64,000 nt of DNA, taken from positions 143,438,461-143,502,460 of the forward strand of contig NC_073691.1 in NCBI RefSeq assembly GCF_029784155.1, in the 5' to 3' direction. The notes beneath the pieces were generated by a model. That model was not told the DNA's origin, made no database searches, and saw only the letters and a program-made list of their open reading frames with translations. This document shows positions 54,666 through 64,000 of the stretch, one piece after another. The position numbers and the translations under genes are program-made. How positions within the stretch are numbered: the stretch's first letter is position 1; every line of letters begins with the position of its first letter. This DNA is from Uranotaenia lowii. Taxonomy: Eukaryota > Arthropoda > Insecta > Diptera > Culicidae.

Positions 54666-56067
54666 ACTAGCTGACCCGGTGTGCATTGCTACACCTTGCA
54701 AAAATAAATGTAATTTGTAAAAAAGCATTTTTTTTAAATCAAACCTCATCATGGTTCAGTATTAACAACTCTGAAATGAGAGCTGCACCTGGAGTTCCGA
54801 ATTGCAATTCAAATATGGTATATATTATTTACTGAAGCTTGATATTCAAACTTGTTTTTCAAGATCTGAAATTTGAACTCTGTTTTAAAAGCTTCATAAT
54901 GACTAAAATAATGTCAATATTTATGGATTTTCCATTTTTTTTCCCAACGTGGGAAGTAACAAACTTCCATAAAAAAAATTTGTAACATCACAGTTATGCC
55001 AAATATCCGTACGCAAAAAAAACCCTCTTTCAAAATATGGTCCCTTCATTGAAAAGCTCCTTATCTTAAACTTACATGGGAGCTCCACGATCTTTTAAAA
55101 TTTTGTCCCCCACTGCTTGAAGAAGGTAGGCTGATTAACCTGGCTCGAGTTTACATAAATTTCTAATTGAAAGAAAATGATTCGCATTTTGGAATTTATT
55201 GTACATTGTACTTTATGGAGAAAGAATTTTGAAAACCGATCAATCGCGTGAATCGGGGCAGTTTTTGAGTATATTCCTAAAATTCGGTATAATGAGCACT
55301 TCCAGCCCCTGATTATCTTTAGAGGATGTATTTTTTGGAGTTGAAAAAATAAGCATCGAAATTTGAAAAAAAAACGATGAAAAGGATTTTTAATAAACAT
55401 TTTCAAACAGCTTTTATCACCATCCTCGCCCTTCGAAGCAGTTTGAATATCTATCCTTTTTGCGACAAAATTATGTTAAAAAAATGTTTCTCCATATGCC
55501 AAACTCGTGAACATGAGACATTATAGCTCGAAGTTTTCCCAAACAACACTTATCATGGTATGAAAATTATCGATTTTATACAGTGCAAATTTCTGTTTTT
55601 TTTTTAAATTTATTAAAGCCAAAAATATCAGTGCATTACTAAATAATTTCTCCGCGTTTTTAATTTTCTCTTTGAAAGTCAAATTTTCAAAAATGTTGGC
55701 AAAAACAAATTTCTATGTTAACGTTTGATCCGTATACTGGGGAAAGTGTAAATTCAAAGCTTTTTTTCAGATGCGTCAGAGTAATGGCTTTAAAATGGAT
55801 TTGATAAGTATATCTGTTTGTTTGTTTTATCAAGTTTCATTGATATATCTGCAGTATTCCTGCAGTGTAAATTTATTTTTGTTATTCCACTTCTATCGAA
55901 TGCTGTTTAAAGCGCATATCCTTCATTTACAAAGACATTCAAGAATTGTTAATATCCGCTTCAGTTTCAACATTCAGAATGCCCCTTCTGGTCTTTCCAA
56001 CATATTAAATCATTTTGAAGATGAATTTCTTAAAAGTTCGACGTTTTCCCTTGCCCCACCGTGTAAG

Positions 56068-56300
56068 TTGACAGGAAAGAATATTGTTTTGAACACTTTA
56101 AAGGAAAATAAAATTTTCTCATTAAAATTTTGCTTCCAGTTGAATATCAGTTTTAAAGTCTCACTTTTCAAGAACGAAAAATGTTTTACATTTTCGGATG
56201 ATCTCTTTTGAAGTAGACAGGAGGGAATATTGTTTTAACACTTCAAACGTGTAATAAAAATATCTCATAAAATTTTTGCTTCCAGTTGAATATCGATTCT
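56068..56300 (+). repeat. Tandem duplication of about 146 bp
   Basis: Two adjacent diverged copies share AATATTGTTTT, a CACTT-containing block and TTGCTTCCAGTTGAATATC (about 56130 and 56277). The open frame at 55771-56211 crosses the first copy and has no recognised domain. Confidence 0.6.
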
Positions 56301-57857
56301 AAAGTCTCAGTTTTCAAAAAAGAAGCGGATCAAAAATCTCTTTTATGCAGCCATGTAACACAAAAACACTTTTTATGATAAATACGTACTTGAATTGGTA
56401 TGTAAGCCAAAAGTACCATGTTTTTTTTCCAAAAGTACCATGTTTTTTCAGAACTATATAAAATAAAAAGCTCCCATTTTCATTTGTAAATTCGTTTCGG
56501 TTTTGTATTTGGGCCGAGGTAAAAATTTCTAGAAGAAAACATTATTTTTTATTTTTTTGTAACAGAGAAAAGTTGAACGTTAGAACATGATCTAGGGTTC
56601 CTTGAATTAGTACTTTTTTTCAATTGTCTGCAAAGCGTCATACCAATATTTCATTAGCATCAGAACTAAATTTATATCTTTAGACAACAAATGCTATATG
56701 GACAACAAATATGGAAGTATTTTTGCAAATTTTTCAATTGCTTTTGATTCGATTGATAAAATACCAATCCGTGTCACATCTAGGGGTCATTTTTTTTCTA
56801 CATGCTATGTACAATTAAGCAAGAAAAAACATATCTAGGTTGCATATGTCCCCCACGTGCATAGGAAATATAGGTACTTGGTTGAGCCTAATTGTTAAAT
56901 TTTTCCAGCGATCAATGAACTATGGTTATGGTTGCTATCCACTTGCGACGACGTATGCTTGACCATAGAGACGAAAATCAAACCCCTCAAAGAAAAGAAA
57001 ATCTCTAAAAATGGATGCCATGACTTTTTAATTTCAGATTTTGGCAAAATGTAGGTATATCCCAAGTAACAATTTTAGCTTTATTATGGGTAGCAAAATA
57101 TCGTTTGGACTATCGCATTAATCTTCATAAAAAGCTAAAGCGCATTCTATAACATCACCTGGACTCTAATAAAGCCAAAATCAGGCTATTTGGCCCTACC
57201 CTAGAAACGTCATCAAGACATATAATTGTTGGTCATCAATGTTGGTCACCAAAGCTTTTAAAAAGCTATTATTAAACATGTTAGAAATTTTTGTTTTTTT
57301 CGGTTCCGTCAGTTCTCGGTTTTTTTTTTCCAGCAACCATAATGGTTGATGAATGATGATTGCATTATTCAGATATGATCTGGTAAAATTAATAGCTAAA
57401 AAAACCAATGTTTTAACCATATATTGAGCTTCTTTTCTACTGCCAGTCAAGATTTTAGGTAAAATGTATATGAAATAGTATCTTAAAATTAATGCGCCTC
57501 GTCAAATCTGATGGTCAATCATGATGGAATTGATGAAAAAAGGCCTGAAAAAAAAAATTTTCCAATGCTTGCATTGTGAATCCATCAACATGGCGTCATT
57601 TTGTGCCCTTCGATTTTGCAACCAACATGGCGTGAGTCAATTCATAGTTTTATTATGGTTTCATGATGACCCCAAAAAAAGCTACGATTTGACGTTTCTC
57701 TCGCAAGCCAACCAATTACACGCTAAGGTTGAGTTCCTCATTTCTGAGTTGTTAATCATTAGTACAGTAAATGTGGACAGACTTTTTGAATGAAAAGGGA
57801 TTGGTTTTGAATGACCCGTGGAATGAATCATGAGTTGAAGTCAAATTTCGTTGTCTG

Positions 57858-58160
57858 ACGCCATCTTGAAATCCAAGATGGCGGCTTCCGCTGAACTTTA
57901 AAATGGTGTAAATGACTTGAAATCGCATGAAACCCCAACAAAATGGGTATCGGGTAAAAGGGCTAAACGAGTAGAAGTAGAATTTCGCTATCAGACGCCA
58001 TCTTGAAATCCAAGATGGCGGCATCCGCTCAACTTTTAATGCTTAATGCTGACAAAAAGTCGCATTAAACCACCACTTTACGGGTATTGGGTGAAAGGGC
58101 TAAACTAGAAGTCGATTTTTTTCTTTCCGACGCCATCTTGAAATCCAAGATGGCAGCTTC
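57858..58160 (+). repeat. Three tandem units of about 136 bp with a GCCATCTTG palindrome
   Basis: Each unit holds GCCATCTTGAAATCCAAGAT, itself a perfect short palindrome apart from its centre, starting at 57860, 57997 and 58132. Units share ACTTGAAATCGCATGAAAC-like and GGGTATCGGGTAAAAGGGC-like blocks. Confidence 0.85.
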
Positions 58161-58664
58161 CACTGAATTTAAAATACTGTTAATCAATGAAAATCGCTTG
58201 AGCACAACTTTTTTCACGTAATACTACATTAAAACTACTATTGAAGACAATTTAGATCATTTTAAATCACTTTTATTATTTTTTCATTATGTTTCTAATG
58301 CATTTAGCACTTTTCTTGTTTTGTTTTTTTTTTTTTGCCATTTATGTAATTCTATTATTCCTATCATGCTATTATGTTTAAATTGTATTGGTCTTATTCT
58401 TGCGAAAACTATAAGGTTATGTTGTTTCTGTTAACCGTCTGATTTAGGCACATGTGCCAAATTCGATGTTGCCAAAATCGAATGTTGCCAAAAACGAACG
58501 GGGTCTGTATTGTGGTGGTTTTTGTGGGATTTTCAGTCACTTACAGATTTTCAGAGAAACGCGAAAACAGATATTTGACTTCTATCATTTAGCCTTAGCA
58601 CCCAATACAATATATTTGGGAGTTTCATGCTATTTTCATTCATTTACAGTATTTTTAAGTTCAG

Positions 58665-59230
58665 CTGAAGCCACCATCATGGATTTCAAGATAGCGTCAG
58701 AATGCAAAAATAAACTTTTTATAGCTCATCCCAATTGACAAACACCCATATTTTGGAGGTTTCATGCGATATTCAATGATTTAGAGCATTTTTAAAGTTT
58801 ATAGAAAGCTGCCATCTTGGATTTCAATATTCGACTTCTACTCGTTAAGCCCTTCCACCCACTACCACCTGGGTTTCATGTAATTTTAAGTCATTTATTA
58901 CATTTTAAAGTTTAGCGGAAGCCGCCATCTTGGATTTCAAGATGGCGTCAGATAGCGAAATTCAACTTCTACCGGTTGATTTCTTTCAACTTATACCCCT
59001 ATAATATAGGTTTAATGCGATTTTCAGTCATTTACAGTATTTTCAAGTTGAGTGGTAGCCGCCATCTTGGATTTAAGATGGCGACGGGCAACGAAATTTG
59101 ACTTCTACTCGTTCATTACTTTCACCTAATAACCATATTGTGAAAGTTTCACGATATTTTCAGTAATTTACAGCTTTGAAAATAAAAGCGGAAGCCGCCT
59201 CTTGAATTAAAGATGGCGTCAAGCAACAAT
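58665..59230 (-). repeat. Five units of the same repeat in inverted orientation
   Basis: The GCCATCTTGGATTTCAAGAT core or its variants occur near 58673, 58811, 58924, 59061 and 59194, spaced 113-138 bp. The outermost units are the most degraded. The interunit sequence is the reverse complement of the left block (for example GACTTCTACTCGTT). Confidence 0.8.
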
Positions 59231-60240
59231 TTTTTTTCCTACTATTTGGGCCCTTTCACTCAATACTCATATTGTAAAGATATTCATACCACTTTCGGTG
59301 ATTTCAAGTTTTCAAAGATATATTTTTTTAATTTTAACTCAAAACCAACACGCATAACTTACCAAAAATGTGTAAAAATGGGAGTTCCAATTCAAATATG
59401 TGCTATCTAATCTGAGCGTGTCCTGTTTTGACATCTTGATCGAGAACTGTCACTAAGTTTTATGGCGGATAATAATCATGCACTGAGTGCTATTATAGAA
59501 CATGCAAAAGAAAGCTTGGAGCAAACTTCTAGGTTTGTGTTTTATTATAGTTTAAAAAAAGCATTCACAAATCTTTCAAAATAACTAAAACAGCATGTTT
59601 AATAAAAGTTTTATTAGCGTTTTCAAAACCATCTGAAAACATATGGTCGAAAAAAAATTATAAGCATTCTGCATGACCATAATAAAACCGCCATAAAACG
59701 AGCTGCACAAAAAATGCCATAATTAAACCATGACAAAACTTCCTAATGCTAGTTGGCATAATCTGTGTTACTTGGGATGTTTAATTCGATCGGCAAAATG
59801 TCAATCTGGATCACATCTAGGCGTCATTCATAACCATGTGCTGTACAAATGAGCTAGGAATCAAGTAGAAAAAAAAATCACATCAAGGCTTCATATCGCC
59901 ACCCCTTGCATTGAAAATAGGCTTGGTTGAGAAATACGCGCCAAAATATTCCCACTGATTAGTATGTTCGCGACGCATCGACCATGGAGACGAAAAACAA
60001 ACTGCCCAAAGAAAAAAAATCTCGAGAAAATGGATGTCATGACTTTAATTTGTTTCGAAAAACTACAAATTTTGTATGGGAGCCCCTCTCCCTTAAGTCG
60101 GATGAGGTTAACTATTATAGAAACCGTATCCGGCCCGAAAAACCCTCAGATGCCAATTTTGACAATGGTCGGTTTAGTAGTTTCCGAGTCTATAGGGAAC
60201 AGACATACAGACAAACATTCATTTTTATATATATAGATTT

Positions 60241-60614
60241 GTAAAATGCTCATGCTAGCAATAATATCGTTGAAAAATGTAGCTAAGTGTTAAGAAATGA
60301 GAATTCTTAAGCCGGCCAAAGACTACCCAAACGGCATGTGCAAATTCGATGATTCCACGACGATTGTTTGATTCTATGCTCGCCCACACACGATACAAAC
60401 ATACTTCACGCGAACACAAACGATTGCTGGCGAAAACAGCAACAGTAACAAAAAAAAATCTACACCCCGGCTGGGGCTGAGTAAATGGCTTGGATTTTGT
60501 ACAAGCAGCACCATAAACCATGCCACAGAGGGTGGTTTGTACAAAATATTTCGATCCCGACCGATTTTCTTCAAACCGTTTGCGCGATCATTCAAAGTTG
60601 GAAAATTACGACAT
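60241..60614. other. Short spacer
   Basis: Overlapping minus-strand frames at 60255-60595 show no known domain. Nothing else supported. Confidence 0.4.
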
Positions 60615-60970
60615 AATCTAGCAGCGAATTCAACTCGATGTAGTCAACTGAATTATAAAGCTACAGCTTGACTAGTTGACATCTGACGATTGGGTTTCTT
60701 ATTATCTCTCCGACACTTTCCAATTGGGCTTGGGCCTGCTAAAAAGAATAAAGCTTGTTCTTTCCTCTTACACAGATTTCCATAAGAATGACAGCTAAAA
60801 GGAGTGAAATTAGAGTGAAGGCTATTGCTTTCTCTGTTTAACGCATGAGAAATCGTATACCGGGACAAAAAGCGCGTCCATCGCCTCTAGGCCAAATCGT
60901 CAGATGAAACAAGTCAAGTTATAGCTCTTTTATTCAGTTGACTTCATCGAGTCGAATTTGCTGCTAGATT
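60615..60970. mobile_element. MITE of about 356 bp with 75-bp terminal inverted repeats
   Basis: 60615-60692 (AATCTAGCAGCGAATTCAAC, then a TCGATG and AGTCAACTGAAT block, then CATCTGACGATTGGG) pairs with the reverse complement of about 60888-60970 with few mismatches. The only candidate target site is TA. It is non-coding. Confidence 0.75.
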
Positions 60971-62603
60971 CCTCGGCTCATCGTGCCCCAATTTATGGTG
61001 CTTATTCTGCCCCAGAGGGTTCTCATTATGCCCCTGCAGTGCCTGGTTTACAGCTTTCGGTAAAAAAAATTCTAAAATGCATATTTAAACGTTTTCATCT
61101 GCTTTTTCAAGTTTCAGCCAATTAGGAAATAGACTATTTTAGTGTCTTATAACTTTTAACTTATTGCATGCCAGATGTTATTGAAATCGACTCCGTACAG
61201 GAGTATAAACTAGTTTGAGTTCTTTGACATAAATAAATTGTATCACTACCACGTTCTGATTTGAAACCTTTCAATTGAGGTATCTTATATGAGGTCCTCA
61301 GAGCCAAAGGGGTAAAAGTGACAACATGAGATCTTGACGTTATTTGCATTTTAAGTCTTTGTTATCAACATATATGTATACACGCCCTATTTTCTTACGC
61401 ACAAGCTACATTTGGACCATCGAGTAATAATGAGAAAATAATTAATCGAAAACTTTTTTTGATAGGTGTACAGCTCGAAGCTGTAGAACTGCCACTGGAC
61501 ATGAAGCCCCCCTGTTTAAATTAGCCATATCTAAAATTCTATCCGGCTAATTCATCTTTAATAGCCTCCCCACTCTAGTTTTTGTTTCAGGTGGAATTAG
61601 ATCTCGCTTGAACCACGTTGAGTATTCACTCGCCCACCCATTCATACTGTATTTAGATTATGGATGGCTTAGCATCCATATAAAATTGGATGCCGGATGT
61701 AATCATCTCGAAAGAAGAGCATAGTTTTTTTCCCCCACTTGTGCCGGATTTAAATTTTTAATATTTCTTCAGTCGACGAGAAACAAAAAAGGTGGGATGG
61801 TTTCTATTAGAACACTAGAAGAACAGAAGGTGAAACAAACTCGATGAGAATTTTTTTATTTTAAATTTTTAAAACATTTAACATTATCAAAAACACTATC
61901 GAGGACTTCAATAAGACAACGTTCAAAAACACATACACAACAAATCTTCTCACAACGGCACGATCATTATCAGGAAATTAATATCTCGTCGGGAAAATTG
62001 ATTTTGTTAGCAATTAGATAAGGCACGAGAAAACGATATCCGAGGAAAGCTTCCTGCTTTCCAAGAGCCACAGCTTCGTCCTGTAGCATCTTTTTCGACC
62101 AAAGAAAATCAATTAAAACCCTGTGGCCATGTGGCCGTTGCAGTTTATTGCTCCCTGGTCCGGTAAATATCTGTGGGGCTTCCTGCAGAGTTTGAGTGGG
62201 TGGCTACCGACTCTTTTTTTTTTATTGTTATTCCATTTTGAGTCGAAGCATTGCGAAATCTTTCGGCAGGAAAATTCGGTACCAGGAAACTTGTCGTAAA
62301 TCGATGCTGAGGTTTTTCCTCGGAATCAATCTTCTGGATGGGGCATCTTTTTGTTCGCAATCGTATCGTAAGGTTGTTATCGGCCCTGGGTATCCGGTTA
62401 CCGAATCGTTCTGCAAGAGTCGGAACAATGTGTTGACTAATTGGATTCCGTAAAACGAAAATAAAGCTAAACGTTGAGGGTGCAGCAACAGCTAAATTGG
62501 AAATAAAACACTACATCAAACCACTTTCGAGAAGTTTCGAGCGGATGGATGATGGGAGCACACTGTGGTGAGAAAAACTCAATTTATTGCTCTAGAATGT
62601 TCT
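60971..62603. other. Spacer with no gene recognised
   Basis: AT-rich. The part 61950-62500 is somewhat GC-richer with overlapping frames on both strands and no recognised domain. Confidence 0.35.
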
Positions 62604-62640
62604 AGAAGAGTGAATTTCAAAATCAAAATAGGAGCAACAT

Positions 62641-62737
<97 letters not shown>

Positions 62738-62825
62738 TCAAAATGAGGGGTATCAAGTTTTTAAATGCAAAATTGAAAGAAATACGTCAAGTTGATATTG
62801 ATCAAATTTTGACCGTATCACCCTT
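62604..62825 (-). mobile_element. Orphan terminal fragment of the third DD37E family
   Basis: Matches 52978-53121, the region from just upstream of the transposase start to the terminal repeat. It ends GTATCACCCTT followed by TA. The transposase and the other end are absent. The shared AC run has grown from 12 to 92 bp. Confidence 0.85.
62644..62735 (+). repeat. (AC)46 microsatellite
   Basis: An uninterrupted dinucleotide run within the orphan DD37E end. The homologous position in the 51-53-kb element (53018-53029) has only six repeats. Confidence 0.95.
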
Positions 62826-62827
62826 TA

Positions 62828-63208
62828 CAATAATGCTAGCTTCCTGTGGGATCCTGCCAGGGTCACGTGAAGCCTAACATCGAAACTAACATCGATTTCA
62901 GGGGCAGCCAGATTAGGTGTACCTTTCCCAATTCCATGAACTGTCGGCCTACTACACGACCGCTGCCAGGAACTGGTAGAGGAAATGTTTCCCCATCGCC
63001 AGAGTGCGCTTGCGCATTGCCACTGATGTCAGGAACTGCCGGCTGAGCCCTTAAAACAGCGATACGATCACTACAGGGAACACGTACTGGTCCCACACTT
63101 ACTTTTTTTTTGTTTTTTTTTCTGATGAACACGGATGAACACTATAGTATTCAAGTATCACACAATCTATCATAACAATACAGTTTAATTTACTATATTT
63201 ATAGTTCA
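62828..63208. other. Short spacer
   Basis: GC-richer at 62840-63080 with overlapping frames and no recognised domain. Poly-T run near 63105. Confidence 0.35.
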
Positions 63209-63500
63209 ACTAGCTGACCCGGTAAACTTTGTTTTACCTTAAAATAAATAAATCGTAATAAATGTTTCGCTTCATCCACACGTCTTCAACTTCATCGTGC
63301 TCGCGAATCGAATTGTACGGCTTTCCCATTTAAAGTTGATTTAGTATGGACACCTCCCTTCCATAAAAAATGAGATTCTTGAAACTATTATACAAACCAT
63401 CTCTGACCCAAAAAACCCGCAGATACCTAATTTTACTTCATTCCGACCAACCGTTTAAACGTGATGTTATTACAAAGAAAACGCTTCCATTTTTATATAT
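63209..63500 (+). mobile_element. Second ACTAGCTGACCCGG-started copy
   Basis: Starts ACTAGCTGACCCGGTAAAC and contains a CCCGCAGATACCTAATTTTA-type segment comparable with 60135-60160, ending in CATTTTTATATATATT (about 63478-63493). It could be a short internally deleted copy, or the start of an element that includes the following array. Confidence 0.4.
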
Positions 63501-63524
63501 ATTTTTTTTTGTACTCAAAAATGT

Positions 63525-64000
63525 ATGGTAGCCCTCCCCATTTTCATCCACCTTTTTGAAGGATTAAGGGATACCAAATATTCAAAGAAGCATTTCTCGT
63601 ACCCAAATTTCGTTCCATGCCAAATTTAGTTCCATTTGCTGTTGTAGTTCTTGAGTTATGCAATAAAAATTGTATGGAACTTCTCTCCCTCTTTTCTTTC
63701 TCCCCGCTGGAAGAAGGAAGGGGTCTCAAACAATAATTAGAACATGTCACGTTCCCAAATATCCGCCCATGCCCAATTTGATTCCATTTGCTTGATTAGT
63801 ATTTGAGTTATTTAAAAATTAAAAAGAGGGACCCTCCCCCTTTTATATCTCCCTACTGAAAAGAGGGAGGGGTTTCAAATAATCATAGAAATATGTTTCG
63901 TATCCAAATATTCTTCCCATGACAAATTTGGTTCCATTTGCTTTATAAGTTTTTGAGTTATGAAAAAAAAATATTAAAGAGGCCCCTCCCCCTTTCAACT
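63525..64000 (+). repeat. 151-bp tandem array running off the window
   Basis: TCCATTTGCT recurs at 63631, 63783 and 63933. Each unit has CCCATGCCCAATTTGRTTCC-like, TTGAGTTAT and a C-rich CCTCCCC stretch. At least three diverged units are visible and the array continues past base 64000. Confidence 0.8.

Larger units (their letters stand above)
57061..59776. mobile_element. CCCAAGTAACA-ended TIR element carrying a palindromic array (2.7 kb)
   Basis: Left end CCCAAGTAACAATTTTAGC; right end, read inward, CCCAAGTAACACAGATTATG. Inside are two blocks of tandem units in opposite orientation (57858-58160 and 58670-59230). The spacer includes AT-rich DNA and a MPNSMLPKSNVAKN-type short frame with no known domain. 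No transposase. The target duplication is unclear. Confidence 0.55.
54666..60240 (+). mobile_element. Candidate element bounded by ACTAGCTGACCCGG and a TATATATAGATTT end
   Basis: The start ACTAGCTGACCCGGTGTGCA (54666) resembles the start at 63209 (ACTAGCTGACCCGGTAAAC). The end, ATTTTTATATATATAGATTT (60221-60240), follows a segment (60060-60220) with parallels to 63390-63500. If these are one element it contains the 57061-59776 TIR element as an insertion. No coding region is recognised, and the link between start and end is inference. Confidence 0.35.

Overview
This is a transposon-dense, gene-poor stretch of an insect nuclear genome, most likely a culicine mosquito (Aedes- or Culex-like). 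The organism call is inference. It rests on three copies of a DD37E Tc1/mariner lineage known mainly from mosquitoes, a BEL/Pao retrotransposon with N-terminal PHD fingers, R1-clade and RTE-like LINE fragments, and many small terminal-inverted-repeat elements in AT-rich spacer. I found no convincing host protein-coding gene. Several unique-looking, less AT-rich blocks may be intronic or intergenic host sequence.

473-13848: a decayed DD37E Tc1/mariner element with a stack of insertions inside it. These are a fold-back element (630-1313), a 65-bp LINE/SINE tail (2002-2066), a TIR element flanked by TAAG (2236-10929), and a TA-flanked element built round a 1.7-kb palindrome (10939-13334). The TAAG element itself carries a complete BEL/Pao retrotransposon (2724-10644). 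That retrotransposon has a 2102-codon open gag-pol (3512-9820), two 758-bp LTRs in which I see no difference, and a 5-bp target duplication. It is the youngest piece here and the only one that looks intact. A 650-bp (TAAG)n satellite follows at 14077-14729.

15-24 kb: two diverged copies of an unclassified dispersed repeat with a conserved splice-donor-like site (about 15440 and 22720), a second dead DD37E copy, a minus-strand LINE C-terminus, a 5'-truncated R1-type LINE, and a 1.7-kb inverted structure made of two outward-facing R1 3'UTRs.

24-34 kb: RTE-like tails, two TTAA-flanked small elements, an R1 3'UTR copy holding a 232-bp hAT-type MITE, and a direct pair of 0.91-kb TA-flanked elements.

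34.5-47.5 kb: a near full-length but dead R1-clade LINE (ORF1 with zinc knuckles, endonuclease, RT, C-terminal zinc motif) with an RTE fragment inserted by a 12-bp target duplication. Beyond it lie a TIR element, a minus-strand R1 3'UTR containing a five-fold, three-part higher-order repeat array, an inverted R1 coding segment, and a minus-strand RTE C-terminus.

47.5-64 kb: mostly unique AT-rich DNA. It also holds a third DD37E element interrupted by a 570-bp hAT-type MITE, a 2.7-kb TIR element carrying eight palindromic 'GCCATCTTGG' units in inverted blocks, a small MITE, an orphan DD37E end with an (AC)46 tract, and a 151-bp tandem array running off the window edge.

Several boundaries are supported by reading frame: removing an insertion plus one target-site copy rejoins the host element's reading frame at 2232/10930, 10937/13335, 51812/52390 and 37573/37902.
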